From an uncultured Flammeovirgaceae bacterium (GTDB lineage: Bacteria > Bacteroidota > Bacteroidia > Cytophagales > Cyclobacteriaceae): a stretch of DNA of 14,431 nucleotides. Positions 1-9,800 of the stretch are shown in pieces (within the stretch, counting starts at the first letter, position 1; the number at the start of each line of letters is the position of its first letter). Location: NCBI GenBank assembly GCA_946886805.1, contig CAMPJM010000043.1, positions 1-14,431 on the forward strand, in the 5' to 3' direction. A program made the position numbers and the translations under genes. Below the pieces are notes generated by a model that was given only the letters and a program-made list of their open reading frames with translations, was not told the DNA's origin and did not search any database.

Positions 1-1064
1 GTCAGCCAGCCCTGCTCATTGAAAGTTCCCGGAGCTTCTATTTGATTTTTTACCACAGCGTACAATGCAGCCCTTACCTGCGCAGGTTTGATCGGGGAAG
101 GCAATTCCTGCATCAAAGCGACTTGTGATAGCAATTGAAAAGCCCCGAATCTATAGGGCAAAGACCTTCCGATTGGAGGGTAAGTTCCTTCAGGGGAAAT
201 CAAACGTTCCTGAATTGCAGCATAACGTTGAGCACGTCCGAGGTATTTGTCATATTGTCCAATAAAGCGGTCACCATACCGCCAATGCCTGAGTTCTTTC
301 TTCTTCTCTTTTAATACGCCTAAGATGTCCAACATCATGGGCTGGATTACATAACTATTATAGTAATCGAAATGAAAATCAGGTCCGTCACCATATACGC
401 CATCGCCAAGGTACCACTCTTCCGTTTTATTTAGGGCATATTCTAGCCTCACCATATCCGGTTCCCCATCAAACTTCAACAGGGCAGCCTCGATCATGCC
501 AGTAAACAAAAGCCAGTTGCTGTAGGCAGGAGAGATTTCTCTTGTAGATTTTAAGGCATTGATTACATTTTCCTGCGTTGCTTTATCCAGCCGGTTCCAA
601 AGCTGGCTTGGCGCTCTAATTAAAGCTTCCGCAAAAAAAGCAGCATCTACCAATGGTTGGCCTCCCTCCGAGAAGTTCATATAGTCAGCCGCTTCGGGAT
701 TGGTAGCATTGTCTATGCATTTTAAAGCGAGTTGAATGTATTTTTCCCTTAACTTCCCTTCCTCTGTATCATCAGGACCTAATTCAAGCCAGGGTGCCAT
801 TCCGGCAAGTGTTCGCCCAAAAGCTTCCAGATAGGTTACTTCCTTTCTGTCACCCCAGGGATTTGGCGTCACTTCAACAGGCATTTCGCTTTTTAATCTG
901 TTCTCGCTTAGTTTCTGCAAGACAGGGTCAGCTATTTTAATTAACGTATTGACAAAATAAGTCCGGGTATGATCGTCGCCCTGTGAATCATTGTTCGGAC
1001 CTTGTGCATTGGAAAATGTAGGAAATACTAAGAGAATTAAAAACAAATATTTTAGATGCATCAT
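1..1064 (-). CDS. DUF2264 family secreted protein, C-terminus cut off by the window edge
   Basis: The reading frame is open from an ATG at 1064 to the left edge, giving 354 residues without a stop, so the 3' end lies outside the window. Residues 1-20 form a signal peptide (hydrophobic stretch YLFLILLVF, likely cleavage after SNA), so the protein is exported. Two blocks are typical of DUF2264: VTYLEAFGRTLAGMAPWLEL at about 76-95, and a Gly/Asp/aromatic block at about 216-238 including GDGVYGDGPDFHFDYYNSY. The family is expected to be an alpha/alpha-toroid and recurs in glycan-degradation loci. I recall some members being placed in CAZy GH154 (beta-glucuronidase), but could not verify that here. 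ATG codons at 1064 and 1061 are both possible starts; no Shine-Dalgarno sequence is visible. It follows susD by 192 bp in the same direction, which suggests a role in processing the imported glycan. Activity and substrate are not known from sequence. Confidence 0.85.
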   Translation of the reverse strand, partial: MMHLKYLFLILLVFPTFSNAQGPNNDSQGDDHTRTYFVNTLIKIADPVLQKLSENRLKSEMPVEVTPNPWGDRKEVTYLEAFGRTLAGMAPWLELGPDDTEEGKLREKYIQLALKCIDNATNPEAADYMNFSEGGQPLVDAAFFAEALIRAPSQLWNRLDKATQENVINALKSTREISPAYSNWLLFTGMIEAALLKFDGEPDMVRLEYALNKTEEWYLGDGVYGDGPDFHFDYYNSYVIQPMMLDILGVLKEKKKELRHWRYGDRFIGQYDKYLGRAQRYAAIQERLISPEGTYPPIGRSLPYRFGAFQLLSQVALMQELPSPIKPAQVRAALYAVVKNQIEAPGTFNEQGWL

Positions 1065-1214
1065 TTTTCGGGAACTGTTTTTTATGCTTTCAACTGGTCA
1101 ATTTAAGATAAAGATTGATACTAACCAGTTGGATGCATAAATTAAAGGAGGCTAATAACCTGAGTTTTGCTCTAATTCAGCGTCTTTGTTTAAAGTAGAT
1201 AATTTGTATGAATT

Positions 1215-1242
1215 TTTACTGCGCCTCAAACGGCGCAGTAAA
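1215..1242 (-). terminator. Perfect 11-bp hairpin just downstream of susD
   Basis: The arms TTTACTGCGCC (1215-1225) and GGCGCAGTAAA (1232-1242) are exact reverse complements around a 6-nt loop. The hairpin begins 14 nt past the susD stop codon. There is no long U-tract after it on either strand, so it may be a weak terminator, an mRNA 3'-end stabiliser or a processing site that lowers expression of the downstream DUF2264 gene. The structure is certain; its role is inferred from position. Confidence 0.6.
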
Positions 1243-1256
1243 TAAGTAACGCAGAC

Positions 1257-2957
1257 TTAATTATAGCCTTGATTTTGTTCTAGTGGTTCCCCTTCTTTAT
1301 TATTCAATTGAATTTCGCTAAGCGGAATTGGCAACAGTTTATTGTCATCGGTAAATCCTGTAATCACTTTACCCGTCGGACCGGTGTCGCCGTTCAAAGG
1401 AATTCTATCTTCTAATTTCCCAGTTCGGACAAGGGTTAAACGCCTATTTTCCTCAGCAATTAACTCCCGGGCACGTTCATCCAGGATAAAATCAATATCT
1501 ATGTCTGCCGCCGTCACTTCTCCTAAATTTGGATTTCCTTGATCTGCTCGTGCTTCCTTAAACGCCCTGTCGCGTAGTACGTTGATATCGTCTGCAGCAC
1601 CTGGAAAGTCGCCTTGTCGGAAACGTGCTTCTGCCCTTAACAAATAGGTTTCACCTAAACGCATGATCGGCCAATCCTTAACTAGTGCATAACCAAAATC
1701 ATCAGCGGGATCATATCCTCCCCATTTGGTTGGATATGCATACCAAACTTCTAAGCTATCGGTTCTAAATGGAATAACTTCATCTCCTGTTTCTATTGTA
1801 ATATTTTGAACGCCAGCATCTTTTGCCACCCGATAGCCGTCAGCATCAATACCTATTTCGGCACTAAATTCTGGACGGTTATAGTTAGTGGTGCGGCGAA
1901 TATTGTAGTTAGAATTCCGTATATCGCCTCCCAAACCTTGCCAAACGGTATATTTCATAAAGTTGCTAAGCCGCAAACGACCATTGCCACGACCGCCGAG
2001 TGAATCGGCATTTACCATGCCATCCCACTTATGATAGGCAGGTTGCCATACCCGACGATGTTGTGGATTGTCGATGGTACCACCCGCCATATCGCGATTA
2101 TATTCCAATTCAAAAGTCCAGATGGCTTCCTTATTACCTTCGGAGCGACGCATGTTACCCTGACGGAACATGTCCCGGTAATAATCGCCTCCTTCTCCCA
2201 GATAGTCGCCGTATCGCGCTTCAATCAATGCATACTTCCCGCCATCAATAATAGCAGTTGCATGCTGTTCGGCTTTTGTGAAATAGCTGTCATCCCGCAT
2301 TCCCATACGAAGAAAAGCTTCAGCCGCCAATTGCCTGGCCATATCCTTGTTGATGCGGCTCTCATAAACGGCTTCATCAACATTTGGAAGATTGGCAATA
2401 GCATAAGTCAGATCCTCTTCGATAAGCGCATCAACCTCTACAACGGGTTGGCGTGTATAATTAAACGTTGGCACCGTGATGGCTTCTACCAGAACGGGTA
2501 CATCTCCCCAGAAGGTGACCAACATATTGTAAGCATAGGCACGAAAAAATTTCGCCTCAGCAATTGCCTGCACGTTGTCTTCTCCTGCCGCTGAAATGAT
2601 TAAGTTGGCGTTGTTTATAAAGTCGTAGCACTTTTGCCACATATACTCCACACCATCGTTCTCCGGATTCAGATCGGCGTACTGGTAAAACGCGTTTTCT
2701 ACACCTTGAGTGGCACCGGGCGAGGTTATATCCATGCCAATTTGCCAGATGGAGAGAAATCCCTGTTGTCCACTCCATCCCCAAAGTTCTGCAAAAGTGC
2801 GGTGTAAGCCCATTACCTGCGCCTCAATAGAAGCAGGGTCTGTCTGACCTGTTCTGTATTCTGAATATGGATCTTCGTCTAAAAAGCTATCGTTACAAGA
2901 TGTCGCCACAAAGGCTAAGGCCATCAATATTGTATATAATTTCTTATTGTATTTCAT
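1257..2957 (-). CDS. susD: SusD/RagB-family outer-membrane glycan-binding lipoprotein
   Basis: This 566-residue protein is the surface lipoprotein partner of the SusC transporter and captures oligosaccharide for import. A lipoprotein signal is visible: a hydrophobic stretch after MKYNKK, then a lipobox ending ATSC with Cys21 as the lipidated residue. Family hallmarks are the N-terminal SusD-like part (FLDEDPYSEY, then AEAKFFRAYAYNMLVTFWG) and the C-terminal RagB/SusD part (MRLGETYLLRAEARFRQGDF, then DERARELIAEENRRLTLVRT). Length is usual for the family. The gene lies 147 bp downstream of susC in the same direction, the standard SusC-SusD order. A TAAGTTTG box (2999-3006) fits the Bacteroidetes -7 consensus upstream of the start but has no -33 partner, so co-transcription with susC is more likely. 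Family assignment is secure; the ligand is unknown, though the neighbouring GH43 makes an arabinose-containing glycan plausible. Confidence 0.96.
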   Translation of the reverse strand: MKYNKKLYTILMALAFVATSCNDSFLDEDPYSEYRTGQTDPASIEAQVMGLHRTFAELWGWSGQQGFLSIWQIGMDITSPGATQGVENAFYQYADLNPENDGVEYMWQKCYDFINNANLIISAAGEDNVQAIAEAKFFRAYAYNMLVTFWGDVPVLVEAITVPTFNYTRQPVVEVDALIEEDLTYAIANLPNVDEAVYESRINKDMARQLAAEAFLRMGMRDDSYFTKAEQHATAIIDGGKYALIEARYGDYLGEGGDYYRDMFRQGNMRRSEGNKEAIWTFELEYNRDMAGGTIDNPQHRRVWQPAYHKWDGMVNADSLGGRGNGRLRLSNFMKYTVWQGLGGDIRNSNYNIRRTTNYNRPEFSAEIGIDADGYRVAKDAGVQNITIETGDEVIPFRTDSLEVWYAYPTKWGGYDPADDFGYALVKDWPIMRLGETYLLRAEARFRQGDFPGAADDINVLRDRAFKEARADQGNPNLGEVTAADIDIDFILDERARELIAEENRRLTLVRTGKLEDRIPLNGDTGPTGKVITGFTDDNKLLPIPLSEIQLNNKEGEPLEQNQGYN

Positions 2958-3083
2958 GTGTCTTTAATTATTTCTTTTAAGATCATATGGAATAAAGACA
3001 AACTTATTCATCCTTGGGTTCGCTAATTGTGGATTCTAAGTTTAGACTCATTCCTACGTATATAATTTATCTTTTTAAGGAAA

Positions 3084-3100
3084 TCATGATTATGTCATGA
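3084..3100 (-). other. Small TCATGA/TCATGA hairpin after the susC stop codon
   Basis: Two copies of the self-complementary hexamer TCATGA (3084-3089 and 3095-3100) can form a 6-bp stem with a 5-nt loop, 4 nt past the susC stop. It is short and could be chance. If real it may tune susD expression relative to susC. The rest of the 147-bp spacer holds nothing else that I can support. Confidence 0.25.
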
Positions 3101-3104
3101 CCCG

Positions 3105-6100
3105 TTAAAGTGTCAGGTTCAGTCCGAAAACAAAGCTACGCACCAATGGATAGTTTAATTCATAGTCGTCACTACCTCGCTGAACGTCTCTGGCTTCAGG
3201 GTCCCAGCCGATCCAATTCGTCCAGGTGTATAGATTACGGCCACTTGCGTAAACCTGTAAGCTACCAACCCCAATTTTACTTGTCGCACTTTCCGGAAGG
3301 GTGTAGCTCAGGGTCACATCTTTCAGACGTGTAAAACTGGCGTCGGAAGGAAATCCGTACCCATGACTGTTAGAATGGTTGCCCAGTGAGCGCCATTCAT
3401 TGCTCCTGTTTTCGGGGGTCCAATAACCAATTTCAGCCGGGCTGCTTCGGCGACCTAGTTCGTCTGAGGCTGCACCAATTTGCGGATTATTTCTTTTCGC
3501 ACCCTGCACTGTACTAATAAAGATATTCAGTGCGAAATTTTTGTAGGTAAAGGTATTTGTAATACCTCCTCTCCATTTCGGTGCAGTCTGCCCAAGAATC
3601 GTTCTATCCTTATCATCAATTTTGCCATCGTCATTAATGTCGGCTAATTTTAAATCCCCGGCCAAAGCTGCGTCGTCCCATCCTATGTGGGCTTCTGATT
3701 CGATTTCATCTTCCTGCCAGATCCCAGCTTTTGTATAATCATAAATTACGCCAACGGGCTGCCCTACAAACCAGCGATTACCCAGATCGTCCTGACCATC
3801 CCCGTACACCTCCAAAATTTCGTTTTTATTGCGGGAAAATACCATTGTAGTAGACCAGCTAAAATCTTTTTTAGCTATGTTGTTTGTATTGACTGTCAAA
3901 TCAATCCCCGTGTTTTCCACCTCACCAATATTCGTCCATACGTCTGCGAAACCAGTTATACGTGGAAGTCGCTGTAACAGTAGCATATCGACAGTGCTGG
4001 TCTTATAAACATCTACACTACCACTGATCCGGTTTCCTAACACACCAAAATCAAGCCCTGTGTTAAATCCTGTGGTTTTTTCCCATTGTAAGTCATCGTT
4101 ACCCATTCGGGATTTAACTTTCAGGGTAGTATTAGACCTGCCCCCCATGGCCAGCGAATTAGAACTCATCAATGAAAGTGTCTGATAAACCCCAATCGCT
4201 TCGTTGCCCGACAGCCCATAAGATACACGTAGTTTCAGATTGTTGATGGCATCCTGATTATTCATAAAGGATTCATTGTGTATATTCCAGGCTACAGCCG
4301 CAGAAGGGAACGTACCGTACTTGTTGTTTTCCCCAAAAACAGAGGCACCGTCACGGCGCATGGTAAAGGTGACCATATATCTACTATCGAAAGCATAATT
4401 TATACGTCCCATCTGTGAGATTGATCGGTATAAATCAGCATGGGAAGATACATTTTGCGTCGATGCCGACTCCAGATTTCCCCACTCAAGATCATCGTTT
4501 GGAAATACCTGCCCCGTGGCAACGGATTCCTGCCAATATTTACTCTTTACTGCATACAATCCTGTGAAATCCAAATGGTGCTTCCCAAACTCTTTTGCAT
4601 AAGTCAGGATATTCTCAAGTGTATAGGACTGCGATTCACGATTGGTGATGCGCCCCCAACCGGTTTGATTGTAGGCCGATTTTCCTTCGTATTCATTGAT
4701 ACGACCAGGAACATAGGAATAGCCTCCGTTTAACTTGAATTTGAGTCCTGCAAGTGGCTCCCATATTTCTGCGAAATCTGCTTCTGCATAGCCGTTTAAG
4801 GATACATTAAACTGGCGTCTTTCAGGATCTAAAGTAGTTGGCAACAATGGATTCTCCCATAATTGCTCTGAATACATTGGATGCTGCGTAAGCGAACCAT
4901 CTTCGTTATACATTTTAGCGTAGGGACTCATGGCTGCTGCCTCCAAAAGATTAGCGCGACCACCGTCTCTGTTATGCGACACAAAAAAAGCTGAGGTTCC
5001 GACAGACAAATATTTAGTTGCTTGAAAATCTGTATTGGCCCTGAAAGAATACCTTTTGTAATTGTAACCTAACAAGACGCCCTTTTGATCCAGGTAATTT
5101 GTTGATACAAAATATTTGGCGTTATCAGTTCCGCCAGAGATGCTCACGTTATGATTCTGGATAGTTCCTGTCTGCATGACGGCATCGAACCAATCAGTGG
5201 TCACTCCGTTTTGATAGTTGTCCCACTCATATTCATTTTTTACAGGACCGCCGTTATAAAGACTTGTGTTGGTAATGCGCGCATATTCCGCATAGCGCCT
5301 TAACAATTCGTCCGGTGCAGCAGGCTCTAAAATATGTGCCACCTCTTCCACACCACCATACCCACTATACCTTATGGTTGGTTTTCCCGATTTACCTCTT
5401 TTTGTTGTTATTAAGATAACCCCATTTGAACCATTTACCCCATAAATGGCAACGGCTGAAGGGTCTTTCAAAATCTCAACTGATGCAATATCATTGGGAT
5501 TGATATCGTTGATAGACCCATCTGTTTTAGACAGTGGAATTCCGTCAACCACTACATAGGGTTCTGATGATGCGTTCATGGAGTTCTTTCCCCGGATTTG
5601 AATTGACGGAGCATCGCCCGGTATGGACGAGGCCTGTGAAACCGACACATTCGCTACAGCACCTTGAATAGCCTGCATAACGTTGGTGACGGGCAATTTC
5701 GACAAACGTTCTTCTGGAACAGATGCGACTGATCCCGTAATGTCAGACCGACGTTGAGTACCGTAACCAACTACCACAAGCTCATCGAGCTGCGTAATGT
5801 CCGGTATCAATGTCATATCGATCTTTGACTGGTTATTTACAGCTACTTCTTCCGAGAGATATCCGATATAGCTAAAAACCAAAGTAGCATCTGAAGGAAC
5901 CGCAATAGTATACTCTCCTTCAATATCAGTGATTGTTCCGTTTGTAGTACCCTTAACTACAACATTAACTCCAGGTAAAACCTCACCTTCATCATCTTTA
6001 ACGGTACCAGCAACTGTTGTGGACTGGCCATATCCATCAAATGCTAAAAAAATTAAAAGTAGTAAGCAACATAGGCTTCTCAAGTGCCGATGCAAGCTGT

Positions 6101-6140
6101 TGAAGGGCTTCATTTTTCGTTTCGTAAAGCTTCTTTGCAT
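3105..6140 (-). CDS. susC: SusC/RagA-family TonB-dependent outer-membrane transporter
   Basis: This 1011-residue protein is a TonB-dependent outer-membrane channel that, with the SusD lid, imports oligosaccharides into the periplasm. In order it shows a signal peptide (about 1-39, ending DGYGQ), a carboxypeptidase-regulatory-like domain (about 42-112, VAGTVKDDEGEVLPGVNVVV), the SusC signature DELVVVGYGTQRRSDITGSV (about 119-138), the plug (SIQIRGKNSM, VEILKDPSAVAIYGVNGSNG), and a long beta-barrel with the usual acidic loop near the end (LADINDDGKIDDKDRTILG). It finishes on an aromatic/hydrophobic barrel strand (FVFGLNLTL). Length is normal and the frame is intact. An ATG at 6113 (MKPFNSL) is an equally plausible start; neither has a clear ribosome-binding site. 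No extra N-terminal signaling domain is visible that would point to sigma/anti-sigma control. Regulation is therefore probably by the hybrid two-component regulator upstream. Its own promoter should lie in the 6141-6884 spacer, where I found no exact TAnnTTTG box. Confidence 0.97.
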   Translation of the reverse strand: MQRSFTKRKMKPFNSLHRHLRSLCCLLLLIFLAFDGYGQSTTVAGTVKDDEGEVLPGVNVVVKGTTNGTITDIEGEYTIAVPSDATLVFSYIGYLSEEVAVNNQSKIDMTLIPDITQLDELVVVGYGTQRRSDITGSVASVPEERLSKLPVTNVMQAIQGAVANVSVSQASSIPGDAPSIQIRGKNSMNASSEPYVVVDGIPLSKTDGSINDINPNDIASVEILKDPSAVAIYGVNGSNGVILITTKRGKSGKPTIRYSGYGGVEEVAHILEPAAPDELLRRYAEYARITNTSLYNGGPVKNEYEWDNYQNGVTTDWFDAVMQTGTIQNHNVSISGGTDNAKYFVSTNYLDQKGVLLGYNYKRYSFRANTDFQATKYLSVGTSAFFVSHNRDGGRANLLEAAAMSPYAKMYNEDGSLTQHPMYSEQLWENPLLPTTLDPERRQFNVSLNGYAEADFAEIWEPLAGLKFKLNGGYSYVPGRINEYEGKSAYNQTGWGRITNRESQSYTLENILTYAKEFGKHHLDFTGLYAVKSKYWQESVATGQVFPNDDLEWGNLESASTQNVSSHADLYRSISQMGRINYAFDSRYMVTFTMRRDGASVFGENNKYGTFPSAAVAWNIHNESFMNNQDAINNLKLRVSYGLSGNEAIGVYQTLSLMSSNSLAMGGRSNTTLKVKSRMGNDDLQWEKTTGFNTGLDFGVLGNRISGSVDVYKTSTVDMLLLQRLPRITGFADVWTNIGEVENTGIDLTVNTNNIAKKDFSWSTTMVFSRNKNEILEVYGDGQDDLGNRWFVGQPVGVIYDYTKAGIWQEDEIESEAHIGWDDAALAGDLKLADINDDGKIDDKDRTILGQTAPKWRGGITNTFTYKNFALNIFISTVQGAKRNNPQIGAASDELGRRSSPAEIGYWTPENRSNEWRSLGNHSNSHGYGFPSDASFTRLKDVTLSYTLPESATSKIGVGSLQVYASGRNLYTWTNWIGWDPEARDVQRGSDDYELNYPLVRSFVFGLNLTL

Positions 6141-6427
6141 AAGTTTTATTGTTTAGGTTAAATTCTGTTGTGATAATTTTTGACAATTAAAAATTTGATA
6201 GTCTTAATAGCATTTTATAGAAAAAGCTATTTAAAAGGCTTGAATTTTCTTTGAAAAGAAATCCAGTACAACAATATTAATCTATTAAAGGAAGCATTTG
6301 GAGGGGATTTTTAAGCAAAAAGAGGGTGCATTTTAGTCTTTGGCAGAATAATTATCGTTTGCGGTTTCGATTTCGGGGACATTTGACATATTTGGGAATT
6401 GCCGTAGGAAAAGAAGTAGGTCAAGAG

Positions 6428-6478
6428 TGTGACAATCTCCCAATAAAGCTCCGCTCTCCGTTTTGGGGGATTGCCACA
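6428..6478. repeat. REP-like inverted repeat (ACAATCTCCC / GGGGGATTGC)
   Basis: The arms TGTGACAATCTCCC (6428-6441) and GGGGGATTGCCACA (6465-6478) pair over 14 positions with one G-U wobble and one mismatch around a 23-nt loop. Just beyond lie an A/T palindrome (6481-6505) and TTGCCTCGCAACGACGTGG (6504-6522), which resembles the 'caatctc ... gcgaggaacgacg' intergenic repeats scattered through many bacterial genomes. The inverted repeat is seen directly. Membership in a genome-wide repeat family is inferred from memory of such elements. Confidence 0.6.
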
Positions 6479-6570
6479 TCAATTTTTTCGAAAAGAAAAA
6501 AAATTGCCTCGCAACGACGTGGTTACTCGGAGTATTTGCTGGAAGTTTAAGCATCATTAAACACCCCTCG

Positions 6571-6618
6571 CCCTAGGCATCCCTTTGGGAAAATCCCTTA
6601 AAAGGGGACCTTAGAGCA
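6571..6618. repeat. Dispersed palindromic repeat, copy 1 (AAAATCCCTTAAAAGGGGAC)
   Basis: This stretch starts with CACCCCTCGCCC, contains the hairpin-forming core CCCTTAAAAGGGG and ends CCTTAGAGCAG. It matches copy 2 at about 6784-6818 (AACCCCTAAATCCCCTAAAG, then GGGGACTTTGGAGCAG) in the same orientation. Repeats with the core CCCCTAAAGGGGACTTT are, as I recall, frequent in Bacteroidetes intergenic regions. Confidence 0.55.
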
Positions 6619-6713
6619 GAGATAATATTTAGTTGAACGTTTTCAAAAAATAAGATTTCTGTGCTCTTGAAAACCAAAACTTAAAAAATAAAGATGATGC
6701 ATGGGTAAGCGCA

Positions 6714-6818
6714 AGCCCCTCCGAAATGAATTCGGAGCAGGCTCTTTAGGGGGTTGGGGGTGAAAAGGGGAGTTGATCGCTTTCAACCCCTAAATCCCCT
6801 AAAGGGGACTTTGGAGCA
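6714..6818. repeat. Compound REP-like element: two hairpins, including dispersed repeat copy 2
   Basis: Two adjoining hairpins are visible. The first pairs CTCCGAA (6719-6725) with TTCGGAG (6731-6737), extended by AGCC (6714-6717) and GGCT (6740-6743). The second is larger and imperfect: a G-rich arm at 6744-6765 (CTTTAGGGGG, then TTGGGGGTGAAA) opposes 6781-6804 (TTTCAACCCC, then TAAATCCCCTAAAG) across about 15 nt. The right arm continues into the core CCCCTAAAGGGGACTTTGG shared with copy 1. The element lies 66 bp downstream of the regulator's stop codon, so it may also end transcription or protect the mRNA 3' end. Confidence 0.6.
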
Positions 6819-6884
6819 GTGGTATGGATGTAAAGAATAGCTCTTATTATGACGTGGTTATAAAAAGCGGACCCACTACCAAAA

Positions 6885-9800
6885 TCAATCCTGGTCAAGC
6901 AGCTCTTGTTCTTTATGCTGTTTACTGTATTCTGATGGGGACATTTTGAAGATTTGCCGAAAGACTTTTCGGAAATATTTGATATCTTCAAGACCCACTG
7001 TAATGGCAACTTCAGATATCCTCATCTTACTTTCCCTTAGTAATTGTGCAGCACGTTTCAAACGGACATCCCGAATGAATTCGACGACAGACTGTCCGGT
7101 AATACCTTTCATTTTTCTATAATAAGCCGACTGACTCATCCCCATTTTCTTAACCAAAACCTGGACATTAAAATCGGGGTCTTCAATATTTTCCTCCACC
7201 GTTCTCATCGACAATTCCAATAAAGATCGGTCCTCATCAGGAATACAGATGTCTGTCGGTTGAAGCAAAATTTGCTTATGATAATAATCCCTCATTTTCT
7301 GCACATTTTGCAACATCGCAAATACCCTTGCCTGCAGCAATTTCGGGATAAAGGGTTTAACAATATAATCATCTGCGCCCAGTTCCAAACCTTCCAACTC
7401 CTGTACGACTGCTGCCCTTGCAGTGAGTAGAAAAATAGGAATATGCATGGTTTTTGAATCCGATTTTATTCTTTTACAGAACTCAAGACCGTTCATAGGT
7501 GTCATCATAATATCACTTAATATCAAATCCGGACTCACCTGATCAACCATTTCCCATCCCTCCTGACCGTTACGAGCCAGATACACGCGCATATCCAGTG
7601 AAAACAACTTGTTTAAATATTGAAGTACATCTTCATTATCCTCAATAATTAAAATTTTAAAGTCTTTTAAATCGATGTCTTCACTATGCATTGGTTGTGC
7701 CGGTATATTCGAAAGCGGCAAATTACCCTCGATGTAGGGAATGGTAAGCGCTGGCTGCGTGGATAAAATATCAGTTGATGGAAAATGATTTTTCCCAAAG
7801 GGTAACTTAACAGTGAATTCGGTGCCCTCACCTAATTGGCTGCTAACAGAAATATGGCCGGAATGCCTGCTTATAATTTCTTTGACTAATGAAAGCCCAA
7901 TTCCTGTCCCTATTACTTGCATGGTTTCTGACTTTACCGCCTGGTAATAGAAATCAAATATCTTTTCCAGTTCATCAGCATCCATTCCGATACCACAATC
8001 TTTCACTTTGATGAGCAAATAATTTTGCAGTAATTCCTTGTCTTTAAAAATTGCTTCCTCTTCCGGATTTCCCTTCACTGATATCGAAACGCTGATTTCT
8101 TTTCCTTCCCCAGTGTATTTAAAGGCATTCGACAATAGATTGGTCAGTACAATTTCCAATTTATTTGGGTCGAAGTACATATTTGCATTCTCACATTCCG
8201 ATGTAAGGGAATAATGGATCTTCTTTTCCTCAGCCTTATGATAAAATACCAGAAATAATTCATTTATAAAATTAATAATATTCTGATTGCTCACTTTCAG
8301 GGGTTGGATTTGCGACTCAGCTTTTCGGAAATCCATTAACTGGTTTACCAAATCCAGAAGCTTAAGCGTCTGCTTGTGCATCAGCATCACCTTTCCCCGC
8401 ATGCCATTTAATTTTAGAGGTGCAGCAATAAGATCTTCTATGGGTCCTAAGATTAGCGTTAAGGGAGTTCGTAGTTCATGCGAAATGTTAGTAAAAAATT
8501 TTAGTTTTAACTCATTCAATTCCAGGTCTTTCTCATGTTGCACCTTTTCGATTAGCAGTTTATTCTTAAGCTCTTGTCTATTAACCGAAATTCTCCTTAA
8601 AAGCCATAATATAGCTATTACCATTATACAGTAAAGTGCATAAGCCCACCAGGTTTCCCACCATGGCGGCAATATTTCCACCTCAATCTTCGAAATATTC
8701 TCTGACCATTTTCCCTCTCCGTTTGTTGCTTTTACCATGAATGTATAGTTACCAGCATCCAAATTTGAAAAGCTTGCATTTCGTAGCCCTTTTTCAGGAT
8801 AAATCCAGTTGTCCTGATACCCCTCTAATTTATAGGCAAAAAGATGCTTTTCGGGGTTTGTAAAATGCAGAGAAACAAAACCAAAGGAAAAATCATTCTC
8901 AGTTGCCTTTATAGTAATTTTATCTGTAAAGGAAATATTTCTTTTAAGCAGTATTCTTCCATTGAGTTCCTCATCAATCTCAACGGGATCATTATGAATC
9001 CTCAATTCGGTAATCAAAACTACCGGAGGATTTGGGTTTACTTTGATGTCTTTTGGATCAAAGTAATTAAGACCGTTTATTCCTCCGAAATACATAATGC
9101 CGTTTTCGTCTTTATAAGCGGCACCGACTTTGAAGGAATTGCTCTGCAGTCCATCGTCCACATTAAATTTTAAAAATTCTCTGGTTTTCGTATTAAATTT
9201 ATACAAACCTGCCCCTCCAATCCATAAGTTACCCTCTTCGTCTTCCAGAATGCTTTCTACATCTACTTCAGGAAGCCATTTACTGTAGCGGATCATTAGT
9301 TCTTTGCCTATCGAATCCTTTGTGAGCTTATGTAAGCCTGCCCCTATTGTACCTATCCAAAAATCACCGGTACTACTTTTTAATATTGGCCACACATAAT
9401 TTATCCCAAGACTTGCTGTATCATTTGCTTCATTCTTGTACTGCTTTAGTAATAAAAGAGTATCTTTTTCTATTTGTAGCTTCAACAGACCGGCGTTTTG
9501 GGTACCCGCCCATAAAGTAGAGCTTAGGGTATCATAATATAGGGAATTGAAATTTGAAGTTGGAACTTGGCCTTTACTGTGGTTATAAACTTCAAGTAAA
9601 TGTCCATCAGGAGTATATTTCCTTAAGCCTACTTCCGAAGTAGCTATCCATATATAGCCAAAATTATCTTGAGCAAAAGCTGTAACCGAATTGCTAACTT
9701 TCACATCCTGACTGCTGGTCAGATCATAATGTTTAATCTCATCCACTTTAGCGTTTCTGTTGAGAATATAGAAACCATTATTCCAGGTACCTATCCAAAA

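Larger units (their letters stand above)
6141..6884. other. Repeat-rich spacer between susC and the regulator gene
   Basis: This 744-bp gap has no convincing gene. The short open frames here on both strands (such as 6326-6550 and 6333-6557) overlap each other, lack family features and run through palindromes. The part next to susC (about 6141-6330) is AT-rich and should hold the susC promoter and leader and a regulator-binding site; I see no exact match to the Bacteroidetes promoter consensus. The rest holds three separate repeat/palindrome blocks, listed individually. Confidence 0.6.

Noticed and set aside
2031..2594. 187-residue open frame on the plus strand, antisense to susD
   Set aside because: It lies wholly inside the strongly supported susD gene, shows no family features and is explained by codon bias on the other strand.
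6326..6557. Pair of 74-residue open frames on opposite strands in the regulator-susC spacer
   Set aside because: They overlap almost completely, run through palindromic repeats and have no coding character; the DNA is better explained as repeat sequence.
6746..7009. 87-residue minus-strand open frame across the end of the regulator gene
   Set aside because: It overlaps the regulator's conserved AraC domain in another frame, and its tail is translated repeat sequence.
8287..9173. Two plus-strand open frames (115 and 109 residues) inside the regulator gene
   Set aside because: They are mirror frames of kinase and Y_Y_Y coding sequence with no recognisable domain or promoter.
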